Part shown: piece after piece, positions 13,501-27,800 of the stretch
How the letters are laid out: each line of letters begins with the position of its first letter
Numbering within the stretch: the first letter of the stretch is position 1
DNA from: Karstenula rhodostoma CBS 690.94
Lineage: Eukaryota > Ascomycota > Dothideomycetes > Pleosporales > Didymosphaeriaceae
Reading direction: 5' to 3'
Assembly (NCBI GenBank): GCA_010093485.1
Contig: MU001511.1
Span: 892,119-956,118 of the forward strand
DNA: 64,000 nt
Notes under the pieces: model-generated
What the model saw: the letters and a program-made list of their open reading frames with translations, nothing else
What the model was told of the DNA's origin: nothing
Databases searched by the model: none
Program-made: the position numbers and the translations under genes

Positions 13501-15031
13501 ATAATAGAATAAAATTATAAACTATAGCTTTATAGTAAATAAAATTATATTAGTTTTAATATAGCCTATATATATATTAGAAGTAGTAATAAACTCTAGA
13601 CTTTAATAGTTTAAAATTTCTAGATACTTTCTATCTAAAGTAATTAGGTTTAAAATAATTATATTAATATTAGTAAAAACTATATATAGTTTAAATATTT
13701 TTTCTAGCTCTTATAGTCTAGTTATTTATAGACTAGCCTTAAAATTATTTTCTTTTTTTTTATAATTTCTAGTTCTAGAATTCTAATAGAGGCCTAATTC
13801 CTTTTTAACCTTACTAATATTAATTAGGTATTCTTTAATACTTTTAAGTAGCTAGATATCTAATTCTAGTAGAAAAAGTTTAATTTAAAAGAATAGGTTT
13901 TCTAACTTATAAAGAGGTTATATACTAAAGACTTTAGCTACTAATACCTATTTTTATATTAGAATAAATAAGTAATCTTAGAATAATATATATAGTATCT
14001 TACCTATAATTATATTATAATAGGGGTTATTTACTTTTAAAATATTATTAAGGTTTTTTTTATTAAAATTAAAAGTTACTATTACTTTAATAGTATAGTT
14101 TATAGAGTAAGTTTTAATATAACTCTAAAGAAAAGGTATTAGATTTCTATTAATAAACTATTTAGATACTAGAGATTTTATTTTTATATATTTAATTATA
14201 GATAGTAGTATAGTAGATATAGAGCTATTTAGAGGTAAAATAAATAAAAAAAAAAAACTATTTAAAATAAAAATATTATATAAATTAATATTTACTATAA
14301 GGGTAAAAGGTAGGTTTAAGTAAATAAGATATAAATAATAAGTAGGTAGTTAGTTATATTTTAAATCTATTTATTAAGGGTATATATATTATTTTTAATA
14401 TATCTATAATAGATATATACTTTTATTTAAAAGGGATTTAATCTTTATAGTAATTAATTCTATTAAAGATACCTAATATTAATAGGTTTTTAAAGGAGTT
14501 TAAAAAATTTAAAAGGACGTTTTAGCGCCTTAATAGCTAGCCTTTAATAAAAATTTTAGAGGATATTCTAGTACTTTAATAGCTAGCCTTTAATAAGAAT
14601 TTTAGAGAATATTCTAGTATTTTAATAGCTAGTCTTTAATAAGGACTTTAGAGGATATTCTAGTACCTTAATAATTAATTTAAAGAAAAATTTTAAAATT
14701 TTAATAGACCTTTCTATACCTAAAGAGCTAAAGGTAGATATTATAATTACTAATTTCTAGCTAAAAAAAGGAGTTTTAAATTTAATATAAGGCTAGAATA
14801 TAGCTAAATAAAATAAATACTCTTAGAATTAAATAAATAAAAGAAACTATATAAATTAAAACTAAACTTAAAATACTAAAATAGAGAGAATTCTAGAAAG
14901 GGACTCTTTATATACTAGGTATTTAAAATTTATTAACTAATCTATATATAGGCTACTAGATAAGGTTTAAGCTTAAAAGTAGGTAAATATTTTATAAAGG
15001 GATTTAACCTTAGATTAAATTAACCCTTATA
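10537..15031. other. AT-rich RIP-degraded DNA between two family X copies
   Basis: This 4.5 kb starts right after copy A's terminal TTTAG and ends where copy B begins. The composition is the same CpA/TpG-free, TpA-rich type as elsewhere in the block. No frame is open and no ends were matched to other repeats. A 46-bp tandem array sits near the right side. I cannot assign a transposon class. Confidence 0.55.
14512..14680. repeat. 46-bp tandem repeat, about 3.6 copies
   Basis: TAATAGCTAG occurs at 14,531, 14,577 and in variant form at 14,623, giving a period of 46 bp. Units contain TTTTAGAGGATATTCTAGTA and CTTTAATAAGAA. The first unit keeps two CpG sites (GGACG, TAGCGCC) that later units have lost. 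Confidence 0.75.
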
Positions 15032-16872
15032 TTTTTATTATTATATTTTATTATATATAAGCTATACTCTTTATAATAATATATAAATAAAAAAATTTAA
15101 ATTTAAATTTAACTTTAGATATAATAATAAATACTAGACACGCTTACTATATAATAATACTAATAAAAATCTCTAAAAATCTAATATATACTATTTATAA
15201 ATTTATAAATATAAAAAATATACTAGATATAAATTATAACTATTATTTCTATATATATTATATCTATACTAAAATATATTATAGCTAGAATTTTAGAAAA
15301 AAAACTATATTATAATTTAGTTATATAATAAAAATAATAGACTTAATTAGAAATAATATAAATTAAAAATAATAAAAATTAGAATATAAATTAATTAGAA
15401 ATATAAAAATATTATATAGCTTAAATAAGGTTTCTATAATATTAGTAAATAATATTTTAAATTAATAGGTTATACTAAGGTAAATAAATAAAGGTAAAAA
15501 AAAAAAAAAAAACTATTAACTTATAATTATTTTAATATAGTTAGAGTATTAGAGATAATATTTAGTTATACTATTATAGAAATAGTTATAAATTATATAA
15601 TTATTATATAGATAAATAAATATATTATACTTTATAATAATTTTAATAATAATTAAACTATATATATTATAATAATAGTTATTACTATATACTAGTAAAC
15701 TAGAATAAAGTATTTTAGTCTTAATAGAAATAATAAAGTTTTTATAATTTTATAAAAGAAAATAGTTATTAAATAAATTATTAACTAACTTTTAGATTTT
15801 ATATTTTTATTTAGATATAGTAGTATTATAGTATTCTCTACTAAAGTAAAAAAATATTTTATTAAAAAGAAAAATATAGTAATATAATATATAGAATATA
15901 AAATTATAAGTTTTATTAAAATAAATAAATATTATTTAGACTATAGTAAATAGAAAAAATAGTTTTAATTTTAGTTTTAATTTAGAATAAAATTAATAGA
16001 CTACTAAAGTAGAGGGAATATATAATATTATTTAATTTTAATTATAGTCTAGACTAAAATTAAATAATTATTAAGCTATATTAGAAAAATATTATATATT
16101 AATATATAATAAAAATAATATAATTACTAGTATTAAATAATAAATATATTAATAATAATAATATATATATTATTAGATATTTATAAAAAAAAAAATTAAT
16201 TAAAAGTAATTTACTAAATATACTATAGTATATATATAAAACTATATATTCTAGAAACCCTATATATAGAAAAATATATAATAAAAATAGCTCTATTAAT
16301 AATATTTTTATAGTATCTATACTAGAGAATATAGTATAATAAATATATTAATATATTTTAAAAAAAAATATTATCTAGTTTATTATATAAAAGTATAAAA
16401 ATTAAATAGTAGAAAATAAAAAAACTAATATTAGAGAAATATATAAAAATACTAGTAGAATTAATATTAAAAAAAGGTATACTAAAAAATAGAATAATAA
16501 AGAGAAGAACTAAAGTATAAAAAAAAAAAAAAAAAAGTAACTAAAAAAAACTAGTATAAAAGAGGTAAATAAAAAACTAAAATAAAAATTAAAAAAAATA
16601 ATAATATAAAAAATAATAAATATATAAAACTTATTTACTATAATAGCTAATAATATTATAATAAATAAAAAGAAATAAAAATATAAAAAATTTATTTAGA
16701 ATTTATTAGAAATAGATATAAATATAATAGATAGTATAATTAATAAAATTATAATAATTAGAATAGTAAACTATTTATAGAATTAGAAAATAATATTATA
16801 GATATAAAAAGTATAGTATAAAAAAAAAAAGAAATTCTTTACTAATATAAAAAATAAAATAAATAAATTTAT

Positions 16873-17078
16873 TATAGTAGAGAAAAGGAGCTCGAATATC
16901 CCTTTATTTAGGGAGTAAATTAATTAGATTACTATATAAGAAAAGATTACTAGAAAGGCTAATTATATATTATATTCGTCCTAAATTAGTTTAGTACTTA
17001 GGTTAAGGTACCCCTTATTATAGCTAATTAGAGCTTTATAAATTTTAATATTACTAAGTATTATTTATATTTTTAATA
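16873..17078. repeat. Left LTR (206 bp)
   Basis: This matches the right LTR at 23,888-24,093 and the LTR of the second copy at 31,163-31,368 at equal length. Differences are almost all transitions of RIP type. An example is GGAGCTCGAATATCCC here against GGAACTTAAATATCCC in the right LTR. Confidence 0.85.
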
Positions 17079-20000
17079 TACCCCTTAGGTAAATAGCGCT
17101 TATTATTTATCTACTAATAGAATTTAATTATTTAAATTAGCTTTCCTTAGAAATATATAGTTTAGACTATAATTTTCTACTTATATTATACTATTATTAG
17201 TGTCGCGATACTAATTAGCTAGAGTAAAAGTTTCCTAATACTTAGTATAGTACTTATAAATAGTAGTAGCCTTATAACTAGATATAGTAAGTAATAGTAA
17301 ATAAGGTAAATAATTATTATATAGTATAAACTAGTAGAGGTAGATAGAATAAAAAGATATTTTTTATATTTTTTAAACTTCTCTTCTTTATCCTTATTAT
17401 TCTATTTTATAGTATATTTTTATTTTTTACTTTTTAATACTCTATTTATACCTTTTAGATAGCTAATAATACTACTAAAGCTCGCGCTACTAAAGTGTAT
17501 AAATAAGAAAAAAAACTTAAAACTAAATAAGTAATTACTACTAAAAGATTTACTATAACTTCTTAAATAATTTATTATAATTATCCTTCTACTTAGTCTA
17601 CTTTTTATACTTCTAGCTAAGCTCCTCTAATAGTATTACGCGCTCCCCTAGTTATAAAAGAAGAGTATATTAGGGCTATTTAGCTAATAAGCTATTTTAG
17701 CTACTTAATAAGTATTTTAAATAATAGGTTAGATAGCCTTTACTATAATATTATAAACTAGTAGACTAGATACTACTTTTATTATTATATATACTTATAT
17801 AAACTAATATAAGCTAAATTCTCTATTTATCTAATTAAACTTTACTAATTATTATAGTCTACTATTTCTAGCTATATATATAATATACTTTATTTTATTC
17901 TATAATAATTTAAATTCTAATATAAGTTTTCCTTATCTTTTTTATTATTTAGATTTTTACTAACTATATATAGGCTCGCGAGGTTAATTATTTATAGTAG
18001 TATATTTAAACTATATTAAAGAATTAGAATAAAAATTAAGAGACTTTTTTTATATTTTTATAAAACCCCTATTTAATATCTAGCTCTTTTTCTACTCCTT
18101 CTACTTTTATCCCTACTCTATCTATTTCTATTCTACTTTTATTTACTTTTATTTCTACTTCTATTTCTACTCCTTTTATTTCTATCCCTACTTTTACTAC
18201 TTTTATCCCTATTTTATTTACCTTTTAGTAGGTCTATTTTATAGATAGCTAGGAGGTAGACTTATAGAAGGCTATATATATTTCTAAGTATAATATATCT
18301 ATTCCTTATAAGTACTATACTTTATAATAACTTTATAAGGTAGGCCTAAATATTAGTTATTATAGTATAAATTAGTAGTAGTTTAATTTTAATTACCCTA
18401 AGAAGTATCTATATAGTTATAATAGGTTTTTTAAAGTTAAGGGATCTCCTATTTATAGTTAGGGTAGCTTTAAATATAAATATACTAGATACTCTAATAT
18501 ATTAGAAGTATAGTAGTATACTTAGCTTTATAAGCTCTTTAATTAAATACTTAATATATTTAAGTAGAATAGATTTCTTTTATTTTTTCTTTATTTTTCT
18601 TTTATTCTCTAGTTAAAAAGTACTTTTTATAATTAAATTTAATAAATCTCTACTTACTTTACTTCTTTTATATCTATAATTATAAAACTTATATTTTAAA
18701 GATTAAGTAGCTATATAAATTAAGTAAACTACTACTTTAATAGTACTTTTATTAAACTATCTATAGGTATTTTACTTATTTTAAGATATAAAACCTTAAA
18801 TAATTCTTTTATATACTTTTATTATAGCTATATATTCTAGATATTAATATATTAAAGATATATAGTAATTCTTTTATTTTTTCTAATTACTAGTCTAATT
18901 ATCTACTAATTATTATAGTAGATTTACTAGAGTAATCCTAAGTCTAGTATAAGTTTAGTAAAGAAGTACTTTAAAGCTATTACTTCTTTATTAATATATT
19001 CTAGAGCGAGAAGCTCTACTTCTATAGTTAAAGTTATAATTATATTTTAATAAGCTATCTTCTATAGAATAGTACTACTAAATAGTAGAGTAATATATCT
19101 ATAGAATAATTATCTTATTAGTAGATTATTTATAAAAGATATATCTTTATAGATAAGTAAGTCTAGACTATTATATCTATTAAACTAAATTACTTTCTAG
19201 TATATCCTATAGAGGTATAGAATTACTTAATTAATTACTACTTTATATTTTATATTTAGGTTAGTAAGGAAGAAGAATAGCTTTAATATAGTAAATATAA
19301 TATCTAATTATAGTATAATTACTATATATAATACTAATCTAACCTTCTTTTAATAACTTTTAATCTACTATAGTAATACTTTACCTTTACTTTTTTTAAA
19401 CTTATTAATTAAGAGAGGAGTAGATAGAAAGCTATTAACTTTATAAAGCTTAAATTTTTTTATAATCTTATTAATATATATATTATATATAAGTATAATT
19501 ATCTAATTATCTTAATCTCTAATTACTTATACTTTAAAAAACTACTTAATTAGTTTCTTATCTTTAATCTTATATTTATTTATAACTTTATTCTATAGTA
19601 TTTAAGCTTACTCTCTATAGTTATTATAATATAGAAGTAGTATATTATCTATATAGAATAGTACTAGGATTTTCTAATCTCTAGAAAGAAATAAATAAGG
19701 CTTTTCCTTTAAAGCTTTAAGCCCTTTAGTTTTAAGCGAGTGGGAAAACTCTTTATACTAGAGAAGTAGTAAGTCTCTTAAACTATAGAAAGCTCGATTT
19801 AATTTTATATATATTTCTAGTATTTTAAACCTATTTAGAAGTTTATAGATTATAGAATTATTTACTATAATTATAGTATTTAGAAATACTTCTATAATAT
19901 TATATTATTTAATCTTAAGGTTAAACTCTATAGTAATTACTATTACTATTTAGAATAACCTTACTATAAATATAGTAGTATAGGTTAAGTATAGGGTATT

Positions 20001-23000
20001 CTTTAGTTAAAAGTCTCCTTTAACTATAATATAAGTTTTATAGTTTTTAAACTAACTATCCTAATTAAACTTATATATAAATACCTATTTTAATAGGAGT
20101 AGGTATTCTATTACTTATAATTAGGGTAATTTTATTTAAGTTTCTTTCTACTATAGGGTAGTAATTTCTTTAATTATAGCCTATTTAAATAACTTTCCTA
20201 GAGGATAAAAAAGTAGATATTTCTAGAGTATTAGTTTTAGTAATAGCTTATCTCTATATAGATAAGCTAGTAATATTACTAGTTTTAATTTTTTAAGTAT
20301 AGCTACTATAACTACTATATTTAATATCTTATAACTTTTATACTTATTCTAGGTTTTATCTACTCCTAGTATAAATATATATATAAAGTTAATCTAGAAA
20401 CTATTTTTTAAAAATAGATCTACTATTAGTATATATATATTAAAATTTAATTTACCCCTTAGTTAATTATTATAATCTATATCTTATTATCTTAACTTTT
20501 AAACTAGTAAATACCTACTTATTAATTAGTTAATTTTAAATACCTCTTCTTAAAGTTATCTACTTACCCTACTTACTATAGAAAAGATACGCTATTACCT
20601 TTAACTTATTAGTAGATTTTCTATTTTATCTAGTAGTATAGAGTTAGTTATACTAGGTTAAAAGGTAGTAATAGGGTTTTAAAGCTCCTACTCTAGGGAA
20701 GTATTATTCTAAGACTCTAGTTTACTAGCTCTTTTAGTTAAATTTTAATTCTAGTAGCTTCTAGTATTTTTATAATTATATTAATTAGTCTCTATAATAT
20801 CTAGCTATAGTGTTATATCTAGGGTTATAAGTCCTATATTTAAATCTTAGCCTATATAAATTTCTAGCTACTAGCTAGCTATATCTATAGCTTATATAGT
20901 AGTTAGTATTATTACTTTCTAATTTTTTAGCTAGCTATTCTTAGAATCTATTTACTCTAATCCTTTACCCCTAAATAGTTATTTAGTATTCTTAATTCTT
21001 ATAGTGCTTATATACTCGTTTAAGCTAGAAGTAAGATTAATTATATTAAATATATTTTTTAGATTATTAACCTTATCCTTATAAATACTTTTTATAATTT
21101 TTAAAGTTTTTATTTTTAGGAGCTTAACTTTATATACTCTTTAGTAGAAAATTATCTTATTAAATATAATATTCCTAGTTATAATTACTTAATTAAGTAT
21201 AGGAACCTATATTCTATAAATATTAGAAGTTTAATAGTTTACTAAATATCTAATATAAGCTCTTAGATTTATTTTAAATCCCCTTTTATTATACCTAGCT
21301 TCGCGATTCTTTATTAGAGGATATACTTAGTATCTATAGGTATAAATCCTACTCTAGTCTAGATAGAGATCTACTATTATATATTATATAATTACTAGCT
21401 TATAGTACTAAAAGTACTATTAGAACTAGCTATCTAATACTTTATTTAGTAATTAAAAACTATATACTATACTTAGGCTTATATTATATAGCTAGACTAC
21501 TATATTTATAATTTTTAACTATAATTTTATTAGTAGATTCGCGCTAGACCTTATCTTTACTATTTATTTAATTAGCTCTTTTCTAACTTACTCTACTAAA
21601 CTATTAATTTTATATATATAAGATAATAAAGGGTTAATTATAATTTTTTTTTTAATTATCTATTCCTTATATTATAATATTCCTTACTATAGAAGTATTA
21701 TTATATTATTATCCTACTAAATTTATATAATTTAGAGCTAGTACTTATTCTTTATAAAGATTAATAGGCGTTTTATTAATTATAGAATCTCTAAAAATAT
21801 CTTCCCTTATAGATTAAAATTATAGAACTTCCTACTAAATTCTTCCTTTATTATAAAAATCTAGGATTTAAGTATTTACCCTTACTCTATATTAAATAGG
21901 TTCTATATAATATAGTAGAATAGACGTAGTAAATACTTATATAGTTATTATAAAATTACCTTATTTATATATATAATTATATAATACTTATATTTTTATT
22001 ATTATATTCCTTTAATTAATATACTGTATATACTAGAAACTAGAGCTTATAAAGCCTTTTTTCTAAGGTATTCTAATTACTTATACTATAGTTCTTTACT
22101 ATTTAAGCGGGAAATATTTTCTCTTAATAGTCTAGATAGTTAAATTATATTTATAATAGTAGAATAAGAGTATATAGACTTATATTTAAAAAAAGTAAGG
22201 TTATATTTATACTATAGGTCTACTATTATAACGCTTTATTTAATTATTCTAATCCTTAGGGTATTGTCTAAGCTAAGATACTAAATACTAACTTTCTTAA
22301 ATTAAGCTTCTAAAATAATATTTATATAAAAGTTTTTAATTACTTTTATATTTTTAAGTAGTAGATTCTCTAATTATTTCTTATTCTTATTATAAAAAAT
22401 ATTCTTAATTAGGTAATTTCCTATTTCTAAGATAGGTAGAGTTTAAGTTTTTACTTTAACTCGGTTTTCTATAGTTACTTTCTTAAAAGAACTAGTAACT
22501 AGAAAGTTCTAATTATTAATAAAATAAATAGTAATTATACTATCTAGAATTATACTCTTAGAAAGTAGGTAAGAATTTTATATTATATTATAGATTCTAT
22601 TCTTAAAAACTTTACTTAGAAGATTAATTAGATTAATAAAAGCTACTATAATACTACTAGAGTAGTTAATAGTAAATTACTTCTTATTACTTATTTTCTA
22701 ATTAGCGCTATTAATTTTAGTCTATAGCTTTAACTATTATAAGAGCTTTAAATAATTTAAAATCTAATTTTACTCTTTATTAGAAAGGTTAAATACTTAG
22801 GATTTATTAATTAGAATACCGGTAATAGCTATTTATAAGTATTAGTATTTAATTAGTTACTATTTATATTAGATATTCTTATAGGGGTAGTTAAAATAAT
22901 TATTATTCTATATATTATTAGATAATTCCCTACTAGGCTTAGTAGTCTAACTATTAAATATTATATAGATACTAGTCCTTTTATAATTAGAGTAGAGTAA

Positions 23001-23887
23001 TTATTTCTAGATTAGTACTAAAAATACCTTTTTAATCTTAGAAAGTATTATTATAGGCCTTCTAAGTATTTTATTAAGTAGGATTTATTACTTAATTAAG
23101 CGGGACTACTTAGGGGTAATCTTTTTACCTAAAGCTTTAAGGAAATTATAGATTATAAGTACTTCTTTAGTTTCTTTAATTAAGTATATAATTACTTTAT
23201 AGTAGAGAAGCTACTATTTTTTAAATTAGATTTCTAAATTCTACTATCTACTTTTTACTTTATTAAAATAAATATAATACTATACTTAAATAAGGTTTTT
23301 AATTACTCCTTTAGTAGGTACTAGATTATTCTTTAGTATATAAAGTAGATATTATAAGGTAGATTTATTATTTTTAACTATATTAATTATTACTAGAGTA
23401 AGGAGATCTTAAAAGATAGTAGTATAAACCTAGTTCTAAAGATTTTATAGCTTAGAATAGCGCGTTTACTAGTTAGAGACTATAGTATAATATTCTATAA
23501 TCCTTAAAATATAACTTTTCTTATCCTTCTTATATAATTTAAGCTCCTATTTATAATTTTTAAAGTTATCTAAAATAACTAGTTAGTATAGTTCCTCTAG
23601 AATAACTAGTTAAATAGAGTAATTATCCTTAATTAAGGGGACTATTAGACTATCTAAATTAATTTTAGATTAAATACCTTTAGAATTTACTTAAAAATAT
23701 AAGTTTATAAACTAATAAGGCTAGCTTATTTAATTAATAAGCTAGGTTTAAGTAACTAGAATAGTTAAATTATTTATAGTTTTATTAAAGAAGGCTTTTA
23801 GTATAATAGGAGAACCTAAGAGGGTATATTTAAGTAGTAAAGTATATAGGGAGAATTATTCTATATTCTAAGTACTAGACTTATAAT

Positions 23888-24093
23888 TATAGTAAAGAAA
23901 AGGAACTTAAATATCCCTTTATTTAGGGAGCGAATTAATTAGATTACTATATAAGAAAAGATTACTAGAAAGGCTAGTTATATACTATACTTATCCTGAA
24001 TTAGTTTAGTACTTAGATTAAGGTATCCCTTATCGTGGCTAATTAGAGCTCTATAAATTCTAATATTACTAAGTATTATTTATATTCTTAATA
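23888..24093. repeat. Right LTR (206 bp)
   Basis: This is the partner of the left LTR. It is followed at once by the 5-bp target duplication CTTAT (24,094-24,098) and then by family X sequence. Confidence 0.85.
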
Positions 24094-24971
24094 CTTATAG
24101 TAAAGAAAAATATATTATCTAGAAAAAATAAAAAAAATAATATAAATTTAAAATAAAACTAGCTAGTTTAATTATATTATTTAAAAAATATATATATTAA
24201 ATTTAGTTTTATAGAAAAAAATATAGTAAGATTTATATTACTATATATAATAGTAAAATAAGACTAGACTATTAAAAATATTAAAAAAATAAAATAATAA
24301 TAAATATAAATAATAATTTAAATAAAATTTAAAATAGTAGAAATAATAATATAGAAGTAAAAAGTACTATCTAGTAAATAAAAAAAAGGCTATATAACTA
24401 TAGTAAAAAAATATTTATTTAGAATTTTATATTATATAATAGAAGGAAAAGAAATTATAGAATATATAAATTTATTTATATAGAAAAAGTTTAGAAAATA
24501 ACTAGAGGTAAAAAAAAGATAGTATATATTAAAAATAAAATTTAAAATTAAAATATTTATAATTTTATTTTAGAATACTATTTTAAATATATATATTAAA
24601 AGAGGTATAATTATAATATAGTATAACTTCTAAATAAATATAATTATAAAATATAATAAAAAAATATTTAAAAATTTTATAGTAATTAAAAATATATATA
24701 TTATTTATATAATAAATAGACTACCTCCTAAAAAATTATTACTAAAGAAATTATTAAATAGTAACTTAATAAAATATAACTTAATAAGAGGTTTATAACT
24801 AGTATATTATATTATTAAAAAAAAAAGTTTTAATAATATTAATATATAAAAGAATATACCTTATAATAGAAATTAATAGAAAAGTTTAAATATATATAAA
24901 GAATTATACTAAGGGAAATTATAAAAAAATTAAATTTTTATAACTATCTCTATTATAGTTTCTAAATACTA

Positions 24972-25286
24972 GATATTAATTAATAAAATAATTAATATTA
25001 ATTAATAGAATATTAACTATTAGTTAATAGAATATTAAATATTAGTTAATAAAATATTAAATATTAATTAATAGAATAATTAATATTAATTAATAAAATA
25101 TTAAATATTAATTAATAGAATATTAAGTATTAGTTAATAGAATAATTAGTATTAGTTAATAGAATATTAAGTATTAGTTAATAGATTAATTAGTATTAGT
25201 TAATAAATAAAATAATTAGTATTAGTTAATAAAATAATTAGTATTAGTTAATAAAATACTAGATATTAGTTAATAAAATATTAGAT
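24972..25286. repeat. 22-bp minisatellite array of family X copy B
   Basis: About 14 units of the TATTAGTTAATAGAATA type are present. The left units are fully AT (ATTAATTAATAGAAT). Those on the right keep GTTAATAG, so RIP strength changes along the array. Confidence 0.75.
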
Positions 25287-25356
25287 ATTACTATTTTATA
25301 TATATACTATTTTTTATAAAATATATAATATATATTCTATAACCTAATATATTTAG

Positions 25357-27800
25357 ATATTAAAAAGTTAAAAAGAAAAAGAAATAATTAGAATTAAATT
25401 TAAAAAATAAAAAATAACTATAGAGAATAAAAGAAAAAAAAAAAAAAGAAATTTTAATAAATAATTATACTAGTAATATAAATAAAAGATAGTTTACTAA
25501 AAATAATTATTTTATAAAAAAAAAAAATTTTAATTTAAATATAAATATAAATATATTTACTTTTAAATTTAATATTAAGTTAAACTAACTATCCCTCTAA
25601 TTTAATAAAGTATTAAAAAAGCCAACTATAAATAATTAATAAAAAAAAAAAAAAAAAAATAGAGAAAATAAAATATTTAATAGAATTTTAAAAAAAATAG
25701 AGAAAAGATATAAAAGAGATAAATAAATAATATAAAAAAAAAATTATAAAAGAAATNNNNNNNNNNTATAAAAAGGATAATAACTAGTTAAAAATTTAGT
25801 AAAACTATAATTATTAGTAGCTTTAAAATAATAAAAAAAAAAATAAGTATAAAAATAATTTTACTAAAATCTAAAAAATAATTAGGACTAAAAAAATAAA
25901 CTATTAAATAAAAAATTAATAAATTAAAAAGTAAAACTTTCTCCTTAAAAATAAATTAAACTAGAGAATAATTAGAATTAAAAAGGAATAATATTTTAGA
26001 ATAAAAAATTAAAATATATAAAAAAGCTAGAAGTAAATAAATTATAATTAGAGTATAAAAAAAAAGTAATCTATATAAAAAAATTAAAATTAAAAAAAAA
26101 AAAAACTAAGCTATAATAAAAATAAAATAAACTTTTAAAAAATTATTAAACTAAATTAGTAAAAGTTTTAAAAGAAAAAAAATTATAATTTTAAAATATA
26201 ATAAAATTAAATTTTAAAAATTTATTACTAATAGAGATATTTAGAATAGAGATTACTTTAGAAATTTATATAAATAAAGTTTAAGCCCTTTTTTTAGTTA
26301 ATTTATATATAAATACTAGATATATTTTAGCTATTTATTTTATTTTTATATATTAATAAAATATAATATTTTATTATTCTTTTTACTTTATAAATTTACT
26401 CTATTTTATAGTAATTATTTATAATATAGAGTCTAAGTATATATTATTCTAGTAAAAAAAATATTAATAGTTAAAATAATATTAATAATTAAAGGGTTAG
26501 AACTAGAGTTAATTAGTTTTTCTAGAAAATAATTAATAGAGTAGAGGTAATATAAAATTAGGGCTAAAACTTATAATAAAAAAAGTAAAAAGTATAATTA
26601 CTATTTATTTAATATTTATTATAGGTATTCTAGTTTAATAGTTTATTTTTAATATAAAAAATACTATATTTATTTCTAAAATAAAACTTAACCCTATTTA
26701 AATAGTTCTAGTAATAAGTATAATAATAATTAATTAGAAAAAAAAAAAAAAATAGTATTAATAATATATTAAATATTTATATTAATATTAATATTATAGT
26801 AACTATATTTAAAAGAAATATTCTTAATATTTAGACTAAAAAATTTAGTAATAGTCTCTATTTTAATATTACTAATATTAAAATTCTAAATAGTAAAATT
26901 TATAAATCTATTATATTTATAAATATTTATAATATAGAGAATAGAATTAAAAGTAATATTTTATATATTAAATTAATAGATAAAATAGGTAAAATTATAA
27001 AAAAAAATATAGTTTATTTTCTAATAAGCTTTTACTTAAACTAGAAAAAAATAAATAAAAAAGAAAATAAAAATAAAAAATAATTAAAATAACTTATACT
27101 ACTTAATAATATATTTTTTAGTAGATTTAAAAGGATAAATATAGAAATTAACTTTTAAGTTATTACTAAAATTATAATATAATAAATTATTATTATTTTT
27201 ACTACTAAATTTCTTATTACTATTTTTAGTAATACTAATAGTAATTTTACTAGTAGTATAGTTAATAGTAGCTATAGTAAAGAGAAAAAAAGAGAGTTAG
27301 TAAAAAAATATTAAAAAAATACTAAAAAAAAATTAAAATAAAAAAACTAGAAAATTAAAAAGTATTAATAAAGAGTTAAGACTAAATTAAAAAAAAAAAA
27401 AAAAAATTCTAAAAAATTATATATTTTAAAATTAAGTATAAACCTCTTAATAGAACTTAGTAAAAAAAATAAAAACTATTTATAAATTATAAATTTTTAT
27501 ATTATTACTATCTAATATATAAAATACTAGTAAATAATTTTAATTATTTTATTTTAGAGAATAAAGAAGTAATAGATTATTAAATATAATTATAATTTAT
27601 TAAAAGGGCTAGTAAATATTAAAATATTAAGTAAATAAATAAAAGACTAAATAAAACTTTTAGAAAAAATAATAAATAATTAGAAAGAAATAGATAAATA
27701 GACTAAAATAAAATAAAATATATAGAATTAAAAATTAAATAGAATAATATAGTAGTTAAAAAACTTAGAAACTAAACCTTAAAAAAAAAAAAAATATATA
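25357..27800. other. AT-rich DNA with strong A-over-T strand skew, no gene
   Basis: The plus strand is strikingly A-rich between about 25,357-26,220 and 26,980-27,900, with many A-runs, and more balanced in between. No frame is open. The skew suggests the original plus strand was purine-rich and mostly its G was lost (minus-strand C-to-T). A 10-N gap lies at 25,757-25,766. Confidence 0.6.
25757..25766. other. Assembly gap (10 N)
   Basis: A run of ten N lies in A-rich sequence. Confidence 0.95.

Larger units (their letters stand above)
16873..24093. mobile_element. LTR retrotransposon, 7.2 kb, RIP-inactivated
   Basis: Two 206-bp direct repeats flank the element: 16,873-17,078 and 23,888-24,093. 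Each starts TATAGTA and ends TTAATA, consistent with TG...CA ends after RIP. Flanking 5-bp duplications are TTTAT (16,868-16,872) and CTTAT (24,094-24,098). The uninterrupted target in family X copy A reads CTTAT, which confirms the insertion. The 6.8-kb interior has no open frame. Superfamily (copia or gypsy) and orientation cannot be read, because the coding signal has been destroyed. Residual CpG clusters (TCGCGA, GCGCGC-like) survive inside while CpA is almost gone. Confidence 0.85.
15032..25356. mobile_element. Family X repeat, copy B, split by an LTR retrotransposon
   Basis: The left part (15,032-16,872) and right part (24,094-25,356) together match copy A over about 3.1 kb almost without indels. 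The interruption is the LTR element at 16,873-24,093. Differences from copy A are overwhelmingly G-to-A and C-to-T, so copy B was more heavily RIPed. It ends like the others, with the 22-bp minisatellite (24,972-25,286) and AATATATTTAG. Confidence 0.65.
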
